In this document: piece by piece, positions 47,941 to 60,580 of the stretch | Position numbering within the stretch: position 1 is the stretch's first letter | Layout: each line of letters starts with the position of its first letter | NCBI GenBank assembly: GCA_034440575.1 | Contig: JAOTOL010001641.1 | Span: 1,913,501-1,977,500 of the forward strand | Direction: 5' to 3' | Origin: Imbricaverruca yamaguchii | Taxonomy: Eukaryota > Arthropoda > Thecostraca > Neoverrucidae | Length of the DNA stretch: 64,000 nucleotides | The notes under the pieces: generated by a model | Seen by the model: the letters and a program-made list of their open reading frames with translations, nothing else | The model's database searches: none | What the model was told of the DNA's origin: nothing | Position numbers and translations under genes: made by a program

Positions 47941-48385
47941 CTGCAGACAGCACACAGCACCGTCAGCCACTGCCACTGCTGCAGCCCACTGCGCAGCTGC
48001 GACAACAATTCCTGCAGACAGCACACAGCACCGTCAGCCACTGCCACTGCTGCAGCTCACTGCGCAGCTGCGACAACAATTCCTGCAGACAGCACACAGC
48101 ACCGTCAGCCACTGCCACTGCTGCAGCTCACTGCGCAGCTGCGACAACAATTCCTGCAGACAGCACACAGCACCGTCAGCCACTGCCACTGCTGCAGCCC
48201 ACTGCGTAGCTGTGACAACAATTCCTGCAGGCAGCACACAGCACAGTCAGCCACTGCCACTGCTGCAGCCCACTGCGTAGCTGTGACAACAATTCCTGCA
48301 GGCAGCACACAGCACAGTCAGCCACTGCCACTGCTGCAGCTTATTGCGCAGCCGTGACAACAATTCCTGCAGGCAGCACACAGCA
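47886..48385 (-). repeat. 71-bp minisatellite repeating the 3' splice site and exon start
   Basis: Seven copies; the one nearest the coding end is the real exon start. On the minus strand each unit has CTGTGTGCTGTCTGCAG then GAATTGTTGTCGCAGCTGCG and the codons for SELQQWQWLT. CAATTC (plus strand) starts at 47935, 48006, 48077, 48148, 48219, 48290 and 48361, an exact 71-bp step. Confidence 0.95.
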
Positions 48386-50745
48386 TCGTCAGCCACCGTG
48401 ATACCACTGTACCGCAGACAACAGCAGATGGGACACAGCACCGTCAGCCGCCGTGACACCACTGTACCGCAGACAACAGCAGATGGTACACAGCACCGTC
48501 AGCCGCCGTGACACCACTGTACCGCAGACAACAGCAGATGGTACACAGCACCGTCAGCCGCAGTGACACCACTGTACCGCAGACAACAGCAGATGGCACA
48601 CAGCACCGTCAGCCGCCGTGACACCGCTGTACCGCAGACAACAGCAGACGGCACACAGCACCGTCAGCCGCCGTGACACCACTGTACCGCAGACAACAGC
48701 AGACGGCACACAGCACCGTCAGCCGCCGTGACACCACTGCACCGCAGACAACAGCAGATAGTACATAGCACCGTCAGCCGCCGTGACACCACTGTACCGC
48801 AGACAACAGCAGATGGTACATAGCACCGTCAGCCGCCGTGACACCACTGTACCGCAGACAACAGCAGACGGCACACAGCACCGTCAGCCGCCGTGACACC
48901 ACTGTACCGCAGACAACAGCAGACGGCACACAGCACCGTCAGCCGCCGTGAGACCACTGCATCGCAGACAACATCAGATGGTACACAGCACCGTCAGCCG
49001 CCGTGAGACCACTGCACCGCAGACAACAGCAGATGGTACATAGCACCGTCAGCCGCCGTGACACCACTGTACCGCAGACAACAGCAGATGGTACATAGCA
49101 CCGTCAGCCGCCGTGACACCACTGTACCGCAGACAACAGCAGACGGCACACAGCACCGTCAGCCGCCGTGACACCACTGTACCGCAGACAACAGCAGATG
49201 GCACACAGCACCGTCAGCCGCCGTGACACCGCTGTACCGCAGACAACAGCAGATGGTACACAGCACCGTCAGCCGCCGTGACACCACTGTACCGCAGACG
49301 ACAGCAGATGGTACACAGCACCGTCAGCCGCCGTGACACCACTGTACCGCAGACAACAGCAGATGGTACACAGCACCGTCAGCCGCCGTGACACCACTGT
49401 ACCGCAGACAACAGCAGATGGTACACAGCACCGTCAGCCGCCGTGACACCACTGTACCGCAGACAACAGCAGACGGCACACAGCACCGTCAGCCGCCGTG
49501 ACACCACTGTACCGCAGACAACAGCAGATGGTACATAGCACCGTCAGCCGCCGTGACACCACTGTACCGCAGACAACAGCAGATGGTACACAGCACCGTC
49601 AGCCGCCGTGACACCACTGTACCGCAGACAACAGCAGATGGTACACATCACTGTCAGCCGCCGTGACACCACTGTACCGCAGACGACAGCAGACGGCAGA
49701 CAGCACCGTCAGCCGCCGTGACACCACTGTACCGCAGACGACAGCAGATGGTACACATCACTGTCAGCCGCCGTGACACCACTGTACCGCAGACAACAGC
49801 AGACGGCACACAGCACCGTCAGCCGCCGTGACACCACTGTACCGCAGACAACAGCAGACGGCACACAGCACCGTCAGCCGCCGTGAGACCACTGCATCGC
49901 AGACAACATCAGATGGTACACAGCACCGTCAGCCGCCGTGAGACCACTGCACCGCAGACAACAGCAGATGGTACATAGCACCGTCAGCCGCCGTGACACC
50001 ACTGTACCGCAGACAACAGCAGATGGTACATAGCACCGTCAGCCGCCGTGACACCACTGTACCGCAGACAACAGCAGATGGTACATAGCACCGTCAGCCG
50101 CCGTGACACCACTGTACCGCAGACAACAGCAGACGGCACACAGCACCGTCAGCCGCCGTGAGACCACTGCATCGCAGACAACAGCAGACGGCACACAGCA
50201 CCGTCAGCCGCCGTGACACCACTGTACCGCAGACAACAGCAGACGGCACACAGCACCGTCAGCCGCCGTGACACCACTGTACCGCAGACAACAGCAGACG
50301 GCACACAGCACCGTCAGCCGCCGTGAGACCACTGCATCGCAGACAACATCAGATGGTACACAGCACCGTCAGCCGCCGTGAGACCACTGCACCGCAGACA
50401 ACAGCAGATGGTACATAGCACCGTCAGCCGCCGTGACACCACTGTACCGCAGACAACAGCAGATGGTACATAGCACCGTCAGCCGCCGTGACACCACTGT
50501 ACCGCAGACAACAGCAGATGGTACATAGCACCGTCAGCCGCCGTGACACCACTGTACCGCAGACAACAGCAGACGGCACACAGCACCGTCAGCTGCCGTG
50601 AGACCACTGCATCGCAGACAACAGCAGACGGCACACAGCACCGTCAGCCGCCGTGAGACCACTGCATCGCAGACAACATCAGATGGTACACAGCACCGTC
50701 AGCCGCCGTGAGACCACTACATCGCAGACAACAGCAGAGGCTCTC
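48386..50745. repeat. 55-bp minisatellite, about 42 units
   Basis: Unit CCGCCGTGACACCACTGTAC + CGCAGACAACAGCAGATGGT + ACACAGCACCGTCAG. It shares GCAGACA...ACACAGCACCGTCAGCC with the 71-bp unit and directly continues that array, so it is probably a derivative. An 8-unit block of 440 bp (49801-50240) recurs almost unchanged at 50241-50680. In the minus orientation the acceptor-like core is CTGTTGTCTGCGG: the AG of the 71-bp unit is GG. Confidence 0.95.
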
Positions 50746-51084
50746 AGCGCTGTCAACCACCGCCAGTCAATATCGTATACTGACAAATGTACAATGACAC
50801 TTGCAGACAGCATATATAATAGTCATAACATACTCAGCTACCGTCGGCCTTCATTGGCCACCGTAAGCCACTGTAATATCACCATCAGCGTCCGTCGTCC
50901 ATCAGCATCACCGTATGTCGTCCACAGTCGCGCGCCTGCCAACATCACGCAATCGGAGCTGGGCAAAACAAAAGCAGCACCGGGGCGCTCTAGCCTGGAT
51001 ATGATCTGGACCAGGAAGTATGGTGAGCACATGATACAGTTACGCCTTAAGTTGTGACCGGTAACACACCTGACGGCAACTGAC

Positions 51085-51231
51085 CCGATATGAAGGCTTG
51101 AACGCCAGGTTTTTCCGCTCGTGCGGGTCGTGCTTCAGGTCGTACAACTCCCACTCAGGCCTGTGATAGTAAGTGTGTAGAGTTTTGTACCACGGCAGCG
51201 GCTCTCCAGACACAGTGCGGTTCAGCAGGTC
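51085..51231 (-). CDS. SGSH: SGSH (heparan N-sulfatase) penultimate exon
   Basis: 49 codons, phase 0 at both ends: DLLNRTVSGEPLPWYKTLHT, YYHRPEWELYDLKHDPHERK and NLAFKPSYR. DLLNRT...WYK...YY.R..WELYD...DPHE..NLA is diagnostic of N-sulfoglucosamine sulfohydrolase. The acceptor is GTGGCGGCAG and the donor is CGG/GTCAGT. Joined to the last exon it reads PSYR-ELLSQLR, aligned with PRFA-QLLEMLR in the human protein as I recall it. The intron between them (47941-51084, 3.1 kb) is almost wholly minisatellite. Confidence 0.92.
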
Positions 51232-54200
51232 CTGCCGCCACATAACACACACATCATGCGACAACGCGTTACAGCTCTGCTTCACCGTATCAAACGAACG
51301 GGACACGACCATGAAGCATGACGATGTGCACTGCAAGAAGACATTGGAGGATATGCTGTTCGTTTCATCTCGGTAATTTCATTCCAAATGCAACTTTCGT
51401 GGTGAACACCGCTATTTCTCACATTCACTGCCTGGGTGTTAATTTCTTGAGCCGCCACCGCCTATGATGGTCCTGCTTGTGCTACCGCCTGTTGTGCTGT
51501 CGGGAATCCAGATTATAAATATAGGCAGTATGGCCCGGATGTTGCATAGAGCGCAAAATCTAACGCCAGACTGCTACACGAACGGCTACACGTGCTGAGC
51601 TGAATTTGTTTCCGCGAGCGAAGACCATAGTATCACATTGGCGCTTAACAGAACTGGACGCCATAGCTCTCGGATAATATCACCACGCGCAGTCCCGAGA
51701 AAAAGTGAATAACTGAACTTAAAAGTTATATGTTGTAATGAACGGCTTGGTTCAATGAACACTGCCACTTCCTTCATCCATGGCTGAGTGACATTTTAAG
51801 AACAATTATTTGGAAGACAAATACATTGCAAGAATACCTTTTCATGTTCAAATGGTGACTATTTTGAAGTTGAGCGAATAAACCACCTGCACAAATTGAC
51901 TACACTTCATTGTCCTTTTTAATAATGCCATGCAATTTGTGTATGGCATTATGAGGTATGACATAATGCACATTTCATTATGGCATATTTAATTTGGCAT
52001 ATTTCATGGCATATTGTGTTTTAGGTTATTTTATGGATTTCTATCACCCTAAAATAACTTAAAACACAAATGTAACGTCTAACTTAGTGTAACCTACCCT
52101 ATGTGAATGCATTACACAGAGCTTACTTTAAATGTTGGGTTCGTGATTCGTATTCTGGGATGCATAGATGGGAGAGTACAATCAGTCCACATAACACAAC
52201 TCCGTTAATCGCCGCATATGCAAAAACATGACGTGTGTCTTGACTTGCGTCATTCAGGTCAACATTATACTATGGGATAAACATTACACCACCACCTTTT
52301 CATCACTAATCCTAAAAGAGAAACCGACACATCTGTTCTGCATGAATTAAATATCCCACAACTATTTTTGGCTTACTTAATCAGATGACCTGATTGTATA
52401 ACTTATAATTGCCATGTTTTATGACATGTGAAGTCGTGCTAAGCATAAAGCAACATGGAAAGGCTATGGGTATGCTGATCTGACATGTAGAAAGCAGTTA
52501 GATATCGTACCATTTAGTAATCAAGATATATTTGAGGAAGAGCTGCAGCGGAAAATAAAGCTTGCGTGAAATAGTCGTTCAACGCTCCATTTTCTTGTAT
52601 CATAATTCGATCAGCACAGTTCATTGTGTAATACTGATTCGGCTTTCATGGCTCTCACTAAAGCACATATGAAGTGCACAGCAAAGTCCAATTTACATTA
52701 CCCCGGCACGCCATGACGGCATGGGTATAACCACTGAGGGGAGGACACATTCCCCCCTAATTTTTGAAAAGTAGCGATTTGTGCCCCACAATTTTTGTTG
52801 TCCCCCAAGCCTCACCCACCCGGGTATGATCGCGACAAAATTACACTTAGTAATTTATAACGTGAAAATACATCTTCAAGAGAATCACCAAAAATACTAG
52901 AAACCGATCAAGCCAATCAATGGGATTCACAGGCACTTCACGGGCGTCACAAAATCTCCGAATGTTATATCAGCAAACGTTAACAAATTGCTGCTTCCAG
53001 GCCATTCTTGAATAACATGAACCTTGGCCATCTTGTGTTTTCGCTTCGGTGGAAAATTGTGCTTTGCAAGACAACAAATTTGCATTATCGCAAGGCTATT
53101 ATAATCTCAGGTTGCATTCCCCTGCACATATATTCAAAAATCTTGAACAAACGTGATTCTGGGTGTCTTTGGGTACCTTCAAGACCATGAAGGGAGTCAT
53201 GGACAGTCTTAATCAAGTGCATCAAGTTAACGTCGATTTCGTATTCAACGTATTCGCCAGATGCGTATTGGCGTCGACATTAACACGCGCCCTGGAGGGT
53301 CTCCGAAAATTACGAGCACTGGGGGGGAAGGATTCCGCCCCCTAATATCTCGGCTCGTATTAACGCTGGGTAACGAAATTTGCAGGTGGATGCGTTGGAT
53401 TTGTGGTACTAAACTCTATTGTGTAAAACTTTCATGACCTTAGGTCTATACTTCGAGGTCAAATGAGGTCACATATGTCAAACGTTTTTATTTTGCGTGG
53501 CTTGGCTTGTTATTGTTATGGATTGCTGCGATTGTTTAAATGCTCCAAAATGGACATTTATGATGTTTTGGACATTACTACTGATGCAATACAGATGATA
53601 GTCCCGGCATATAGGTGCTACTATATCAGGTCAGTTACCTGTTCCAGTTGCCAGAACGTAACGCCCGCCCGACTGCTCCGTTGGGCGGCTGGGAGACTCG
53701 GCGAAATTGGCTTCGCGAAGAGAGGAGTGAAGTATATGAATACAGTATGGAAACGCTTAGGTACAAAGTAACAAACAGTAGTTTTCAGGGTGTGTAGGGA
53801 GTAACATGCAAAGTGACATCAGTCGCATGACAGTCATTTGTATTTATGACAACATTTCGGCTGATAAAGTTTGGTTCCATTAACCTGTCCTGAACTTGAC
53901 CTGGTTTCACCTCGGTGACCTAACATGAACTTGAAGCTATACAGCATAACAATATACATCAAACAAGTCGTTAGCGTTGCCAATAACACTTCCATTTTGC
54001 CAATATACGGAAAGCGCATCATCGCCGAATTTTGTCGTCTCGCGCTTTTAAAACGTTTTTGCTTGAACGGCCCCTAACTGGAAAATGTTTCAGTTATGTA
54101 CAAAAAACCGAGGGGTGGGCGGATTTCGCCTCCCTCCAGTGCGCGAGTTAAACGACGGGTTTATAATCGTTCTTAATCAATTACCACAAATGCTTCTGCT

Positions 54201-54280
54201 TGCACTGAACACGCTGGAAGCAACTACACAGGTTACACATTACGAACTTAACGGTCAGGGTCTAGCGCAAACCGGCTTCT
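51232..54280. other. No further SGSH exon recognised
   Basis: Contains part of dispersed repeat S (52037-52180). A stretch at 52720-52810 with GGGGAGGACACATTCCCCCC and ATTTTTGAAAAG looks like a transposon end without a partner. Short frames only; no sulfatase motif such as C-x-P-S-R was found on the minus strand. Confidence 0.4.
52037..52180 (+). repeat. Dispersed repeat S, copy a
   Basis: ATTTCTATCACCCTAAAATA, AACGTCTAACTTAGTGTAAC, CTACCCTATGTGAATGCATT and TACTTTAAATGTTGGGTTCG are shared in order with 58345-58412 and/or 62884-62985. Confidence 0.75.
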
Positions 54281-55158
54281 TCGTTTGCCTCTTTTTTTTC
54301 TTTTTGATCCAAGCCTGCCCAAATATGGTATCAAGCAATAGCCTGTGGTGAGCCATCATGTAAAATTTTAAACCGGTACATGTCAAGGGCATAATTCTAG
54401 GTCAAAGGTTAGTTTGATTTATTAGATGGCGACATTGATGGAATATCGACCGAACGCGAGATTCGGATGCTATCGCTTCAATTTCCATAAAATGGGCGTC
54501 ATTCGACGTCGCTTGTTGTGCGATATCAGAAAGTGAATAATTCGAAATCATCTGGACAGGTAAGAAATTCAAGCTGATTTGTTTTCCGGCCGCCTTACAT
54601 ATTTTTCGACCATGCCTAACCAGAGTCACTATCAAGCGATAGCCCATGGTGAACCATTAAGTAACATTTTGAAACCGGGATATATTAAGGCCAAACTTCA
54701 AGGTCAAAGGGTAGTTTGAATTTTCGAAGTCCTCGCTATTGGTCGCTATGGCTTCAAATTTCATCAAATGGGTGTCAATTGACAAGCTTGTGCCTTATTA
54801 TAATGTTACCAAATCGAACTAATTCCAAAGGTCAAAGGTGAAACCGATTTTACTTGGTCGCCTCGTATTTTTTTCGTCGCCCTAACCTACCCACATCTTG
54901 GATCAAGAAAGGCCCGTGGAGTGCCTCGAGCAACATTTCAAACTGGAACAAGTTGGAACTGGAACATACCAATCTTTAAAAAAAACGAAGGATAGCTTAA
55001 ATTGCTCGAAGTCTTCGCGCCTCGTCGGTATGTCTTCAATTTTCATCCAGCGGAAGTCATCCGACGTGTCCTAAGGTACTTTATCAAACTGTTCAGAAAT
55101 CACATTAATTTTCAAAGTCAACGGTTGAACTCCTTTTTTTTCTGTCACCTCGCGTTTC

Positions 55159-55452
<294 letters not shown>

Positions 55453-55734
55453 TCGCATTTCTTCGTTTTATCCCAAAGCTAACCAGGTTTCGCACCAAGA
55501 GATAGCCCGTGGGCAACCCTCAAGCAACATCCCAACCCGGGACATGTCAGGTGAAGCTTTAAGGCCAAAGGTTAATTTTTTGTTTATCTTTTCAAAATCC
55601 TCGCGTTTTGTTGCTGCAGCTTCACTTTGCATCATGTGGGTGTCATTCGACGTGGCTTCTTGCCGTATGGTATCAGAATGTTGACACATCGAAATAATTT
55701 CACAGTTGTCGAAGATCCAGTGTGTATACAATGA

Positions 55735-56500
55735 TTGCGTGTAATAGGAATAGGAGGACCAAATCTGTTTTTGTTTGCAGCCCTTGCGATAACAGGCACT
55801 CATATTCCAAGTGACAAGGAGCTCCCCAAAGAAATCCATCATAACCTGCTCAGATGGCGCTCCCATCACTGGCTTGAAATTTACATCACCACATTGCTGT
55901 TCCGGACATATAAAGAATGTTTTCCTCAATTATCTGCTTTCCTCTTAATGGTCCAACGGAAGTTGTGAAATTTGGAAGAGAAGCCACACATGAATACGCG
56001 CAATTTTATAGCCAGCCTGAGTTCATAACCACGAGAGAGCAATGTTGTAATCCAGGAATCGTCATGGGGGCACTTATCAGGAGGGGCACTTGTCAGGAGG
56101 GGCACTTGTCAGAAGGGGCGCTATTTCTTTGGAGCGGCGCCACTGCGAAAGCAACTGGAGGAGCACTTTAGGCTACAGAACTCGAAAGGGCGGGATGCAC
56201 TCGGCCTTTCCCGAAGGGGCGACTTTCCTTCCAAGCGGCCTCTTTTTCATTCATAGGAGCGCTTATGTCTGAAAAAAATAGAATGGGTACAATAGAACCT
56301 TTTCAGAGGGACGCCTTTTCCCGGCATGAGGGTCGCCACCTTCCACATGCCCTCAGTGCCGCACCATTTATCCGCCCTGTTTAGCATTGCATCGAAATGT
56401 GTTCCCGTAAAACAGGAAAGACTGGGCAAGATTATTGTATGTCAATATTTACTACAATAAAAACCATCGTCCAATCTTCCTTGTTTTTCCTGCTACATGA
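55735..56500. other. No supported gene; GGGGCACTTGTCAGGAG repeats
   Basis: A short 16-18-bp repeat (AGGAGGGGCACTTGTC) occurs three times at 56068-56118. Otherwise no recognised feature. Confidence 0.4.
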
Positions 56501-56639
56501 GGACAACATTTAATATACTTGCAGCACGGCTCGATGGCGATTGTGACATCGAGCCCAGCACATACGACGTAAAGCTAGATGTCCATGGGCAGTGCAAAGG
56601 AGTGAAACTAGCCAATTTTGGCGGAACATTTTATGGTAA

Positions 56640-56831
56640 ATTTGCTGTATCAGGTTTTTGTTTCGATTTTGGGGAATTTGTCTTTGGAAGACCATGTTTA
56701 TGAATGCGATGATGGGATGATGATGCGACTGTATCATCAAATTTGCTGTATCAGGTTTTTGTTTCGATTTTGGGGAATTTGTCTTTGGAAGACCATGTTC
56801 ATGAATGCGATGATGGGATGATGATGCGACT
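56640..56831. repeat. 101-bp tandem duplication
   Basis: TTTGCTGTATCAGGTTTTTG begins at 56641 and again at 56742; the copies differ at very few bases (TTTATG/TTCATG), so the duplication is recent. Confidence 0.95.
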
Positions 56832-56849
56832 ATTTGCTTTCTGTGCAAA

Positions 56850-59800
56850 TGCTTACTCTTCAGGTTGTGAGGAAAATATTGCCAAAAGGGGGGTTTGAGT
56901 TAGGCATCATTCCACAAATAGGAACGTTAAAAACATGACAAAAATGCAGCATAACCTAGCCTAACCCAGCCTAACCTACTTTTTTTTAGAAAATAAATTT
57001 TGTCCTCAAGTAGAAAAAATGTCAAGCAATATATTTCTGATTACAAAAATAAACCCAGCCTAACCTAACGAAGCTGCTTTTGAAGAATAAAAATCATTTT
57101 TGGGAATCTTGTCCGGAAATATCGCTTTAAGGATTGGCAAATCTCAAAACCAGCATGTAAGAAGTGGCTGAAATTTCAGGATATTTTTAGAGGATTTTAT
57201 TTGCTTGGGGAGGGGGGAGATTATCTTGTCCCCTCTATCTTATCCAAACTTACCGCGTCCCTGGTTTGTCCCCTCCCCCAAAGTTAGAATCTGTACACCC
57301 ATGAAAACGGCGATATCTTAGGATGAATTTTTGTATAAAGTTGTTGGTTGTTGGATATTGGAGCCGTATATTATGGAGTTGTTGAGTCATATGTGAGATA
57401 TAGATATAAGTTGATGGATATATATATCAGTAGTATAAATTGGAGAATAGCTGGCATGCACAATATTACAATAATTACAGAACTGGTCGGTATCATGCCA
57501 ATGCATTCTTCAACTTAGTGACCGAAATGGTCAAAAGTGCAGTGAAAAGCTTTTTGGCTGGCAAAATATCACAAAAAAGGGGCATTGAGAGGAACATAGG
57601 ATAAGAAATTACGTCAAAAATATAACCTAACCCAACCTAACATAGCCTAACCACCCATATCAGAAGTATTATTTGGTAGATTGAAAAATGACATCACATG
57701 TCTCAAAACTTGTCATTTTAAAACTTAACCAAACCTATGCTAACCTGTTCTTGAGAAAAAGGTACCAAAAAAAACGAACAATTAAAATTCCGTGAGGTAA
57801 AATTACAAACCCAATTACTCAATTCCAAATTACAAACAAAATACCCAACATAATCTATCCTAACTAAATATCCAACATAATCCTCCGCTTTGCTTGCTTC
57901 ATGAAGATAAAATACGTGTAAAAATTGAGCAGCGAAAATTGAGCACCTCAAGGCACTTTAATACAAACTGTTTTTCAAGGAAAAAACAAATTTTGTAAGA
58001 TAAAAATTCAAAAGAGAACATTTTTGAACACTTCTCCAAACTACAAATCTGATCAAACCTGACCATTTCACCTGCTTCATGGAGGCAAACATGCGTGCAC
58101 ATCTTCTCTTGTGCTCAGACTAACCATCAAATATATTCAAACCTGTATTACTATGCCTAATCCATGTGTTTGGTATCCACGAGACACGTTTACTAGTGTG
58201 CTAGGCCAGGTAAGGCTGAGTTAGGTTATTAATTGAAACATTGGAAAACACTTGTTTGGTATTTTTTTTCACGTTTTTTTCAGATTTATTTTTCTTACAT
58301 GGGACATTAGGCTCGGTAAGATAAGGTTATGTTATCTGTTAACATCATTTCTATCACCATAAAATAACCTAAAACACAAATTTAACATCTAACTTAGTGT
58401 AACCTAACCTATGAGGCATTCCATGGTAACTCAACCGGTGGGTGCCGTCCTACCATTTTTTTATTTTCTTGAAAAGTTGTGTACCGGGCCTTTCAAGAGC
58501 GAACAATTCATTTATGACAACAAAAAATACCACAAAAATATTTCCCAAGATACAGTCTTGGCAAATTTCCCAAGGTCAGTGACGAGGCCCAACTTTCACG
58601 ACCCATAACTCCGAGGCTAAGAGAGCTATTTCATTTAACTTTTTTTGTTGAATTGGGTCGAATCAAGGAACTTGTGTATCTCGGATTTTCGATTTTCAAT
58701 TTATTAGGTCACGTGACCTCGTGACCTATCATTTGCTGCGTGACCTTGACCTATTGGCTGCTGAATTTATAATTTCCGTCTGATGACGATTTGAGCCTCA
58801 TTCAGGTCATTTCAAATAAGTAAATAAAAAACGTGGGGTTCGACCTGTAAAAAGTACTTTTTGGCATCGAAATGCTGACAACACGCTGGTTGGCCCCCTA
58901 TCCGTCGAAAACTTCGCATCTATTTGGCATACGGTTTCGAAATGGTCCAGAGTGGCTCCCGACGACGAAACCTGTCGGTTGGTGCCTGTTATAAGAGGTG
59001 AGAAAAGTGTCTAGCCTGTCACCTACAGAATATCGAACACCACCAGGCTGTCACATGTTGATAGTTCACATTAAGACCCGTTTGCATGTGTATGAGCGCG
59101 AAATATCGACCATGCCGCTGAAATGGAACAAAGAAGAACGTTTTAGTTCATATATGATCTCCAATTTGTTCAATTATATACGACCTTCAAGTATTATTTA
59201 ATATGTCAAATTACAGCACAATATAAGCTAATTTTGCTTCTATGGTTCTATGGTGCGTTTCCATCAATGTCCATCTGTGGTGCTTATTATTGTGGTTTAA
59301 TGTACTCACAATATGTTGTGCACACATTTTACTTAGCAAAGCAAAACCACAGGTTAAGCTAGCTTTTATCGTGAAAATATGCTCAATGTATGTCAGACAA
59401 AAATAAAAAGAGATCAGACCAGGTTAGATATTTTAACATTTGTATTATTGAACACACAAATTGTGCCATTATTGAAGAAACAATTGAAAGGGAGGTATTG
59501 TAAACCATGCCAAACCATTTTAGATATTAAACAACAATAGTATGTTATTTTGCTATCTAACTAAAAAATAAACATTTCTGAGGGGAATCAATGGTCACAT
59601 CATCCTAATCATGCGAATACACATGGTATTACAATATGCTGTTCTCCAAATCCAATGACTCATTGGAAATGAAATTCACCGATACAAATTGAATTCCCTT
59701 GTACAATAAGGAAGTCAATATAGCACCAATATCAAGGGCAGAGTGTCATAGGTAATATTTTGTAGTTTCAAGTAATTTATTTTTTAAACCTCTTGGTCAA

Positions 59801-60500
59801 TGCAGCAAGTTCTGCTTATGGCAAAACATGGGCGCTGACACAAATATATAAAATCCGTGGAAGTGACCAGATGAAATGATCAAAATAAAGGCTCATATTG
59901 GAAGAACCAAAATATTTGTTGTCATGATAAGGATTACAGAAGTCTGCAGTGTGGTAAACTGGCTGAAATAATATGTTAGACTGAGAAACGAGAAAAGTGT
60001 CAGTTCAGTCAGGTATGAACAAGGTTGGGTTTATGTCTCGGAATTCTGGAATTGGAGAGGAAAATTATGTGGCATTACAGGTTGGCATAGAGCAGAGGAC
60101 TTTGAGGACTTTTCTTTTAATCTGAATCCTGGATTACGAGAGGAAAACTGTTTTGCATTCCAAGTTGAAGAATGATGGGATTTGTTTCTGTCATAAAAAA
60201 AACTATTTTCGCACTTTTCACGGTCATGCTCCGTGTTTAATGCTCCCATGATAATGACCAAACATGAAGGAGATCGCAGTCATTGTCAGACTCAATTTCT
60301 CTTTTGGATAAATGGAGTGGAAGACTTCCTGGAGATAAAATAATATTTTTCGCGGCTAACATCAAAGACAAGACCATGTTTGCAATACTTGTCATGACTC
60401 TCGTCTCTCAGAGACGAAACACCACCTACGCACACATACACAAGTTCAGCTTGAACAGCGCTTTGGTACTTATTAGGTAGATACGTGCACACTGAAACCA
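56850..60500. other. AT-rich, CCTAACC-rich DNA without supported gene
   Basis: Many AGCCTAACCTAACC-like words (56950-57075, 57625-57660, 57720-57745). Dispersed repeat S copy b lies at 58345-58412. No exon recognised. Confidence 0.4.
58345..58412 (+). repeat. Dispersed repeat S, copy b
   Basis: TTCTATCACCATAAAATAAC CTAAAACACAAATTTAACAT CTAACTTAGTGTAACCTAAC; same order as copy a. Confidence 0.75.
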
Positions 60501-60510
60501 CCTTTGAAAA

Positions 60511-60580
60511 CAAACTGCGCCAGAAAACAGAACTGTTGCGTCGGATTCAGTCTCTGGAAGGTGACAGGATACTGTTCCGC
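60511..60580 (+). repeat. Direct repeat T, copy a
   Basis: AAACTGCGCCAGAAAACAGA ACTGTTGCGTCGGATTCAGT CTCTGGAAGGTGACAGGATA; partner at 61353. Confidence 0.75.

Noticed and set aside
47758..48357. Plus-strand Cys/His-rich frames over the 71-bp array
   Set aside because: Opposite-strand shadow of the SGSH exon repeats.
48386..50745. CRISPR-like regular array
   Set aside because: There are no unique spacers, the unit is continuous, and the DNA is eukaryotic; it is a minisatellite.
55468..55929. 153-codon minus-strand frame as an SGSH upstream exon
   Set aside because: It has no sulfatase motif and overlaps the ~290-bp repeat array.
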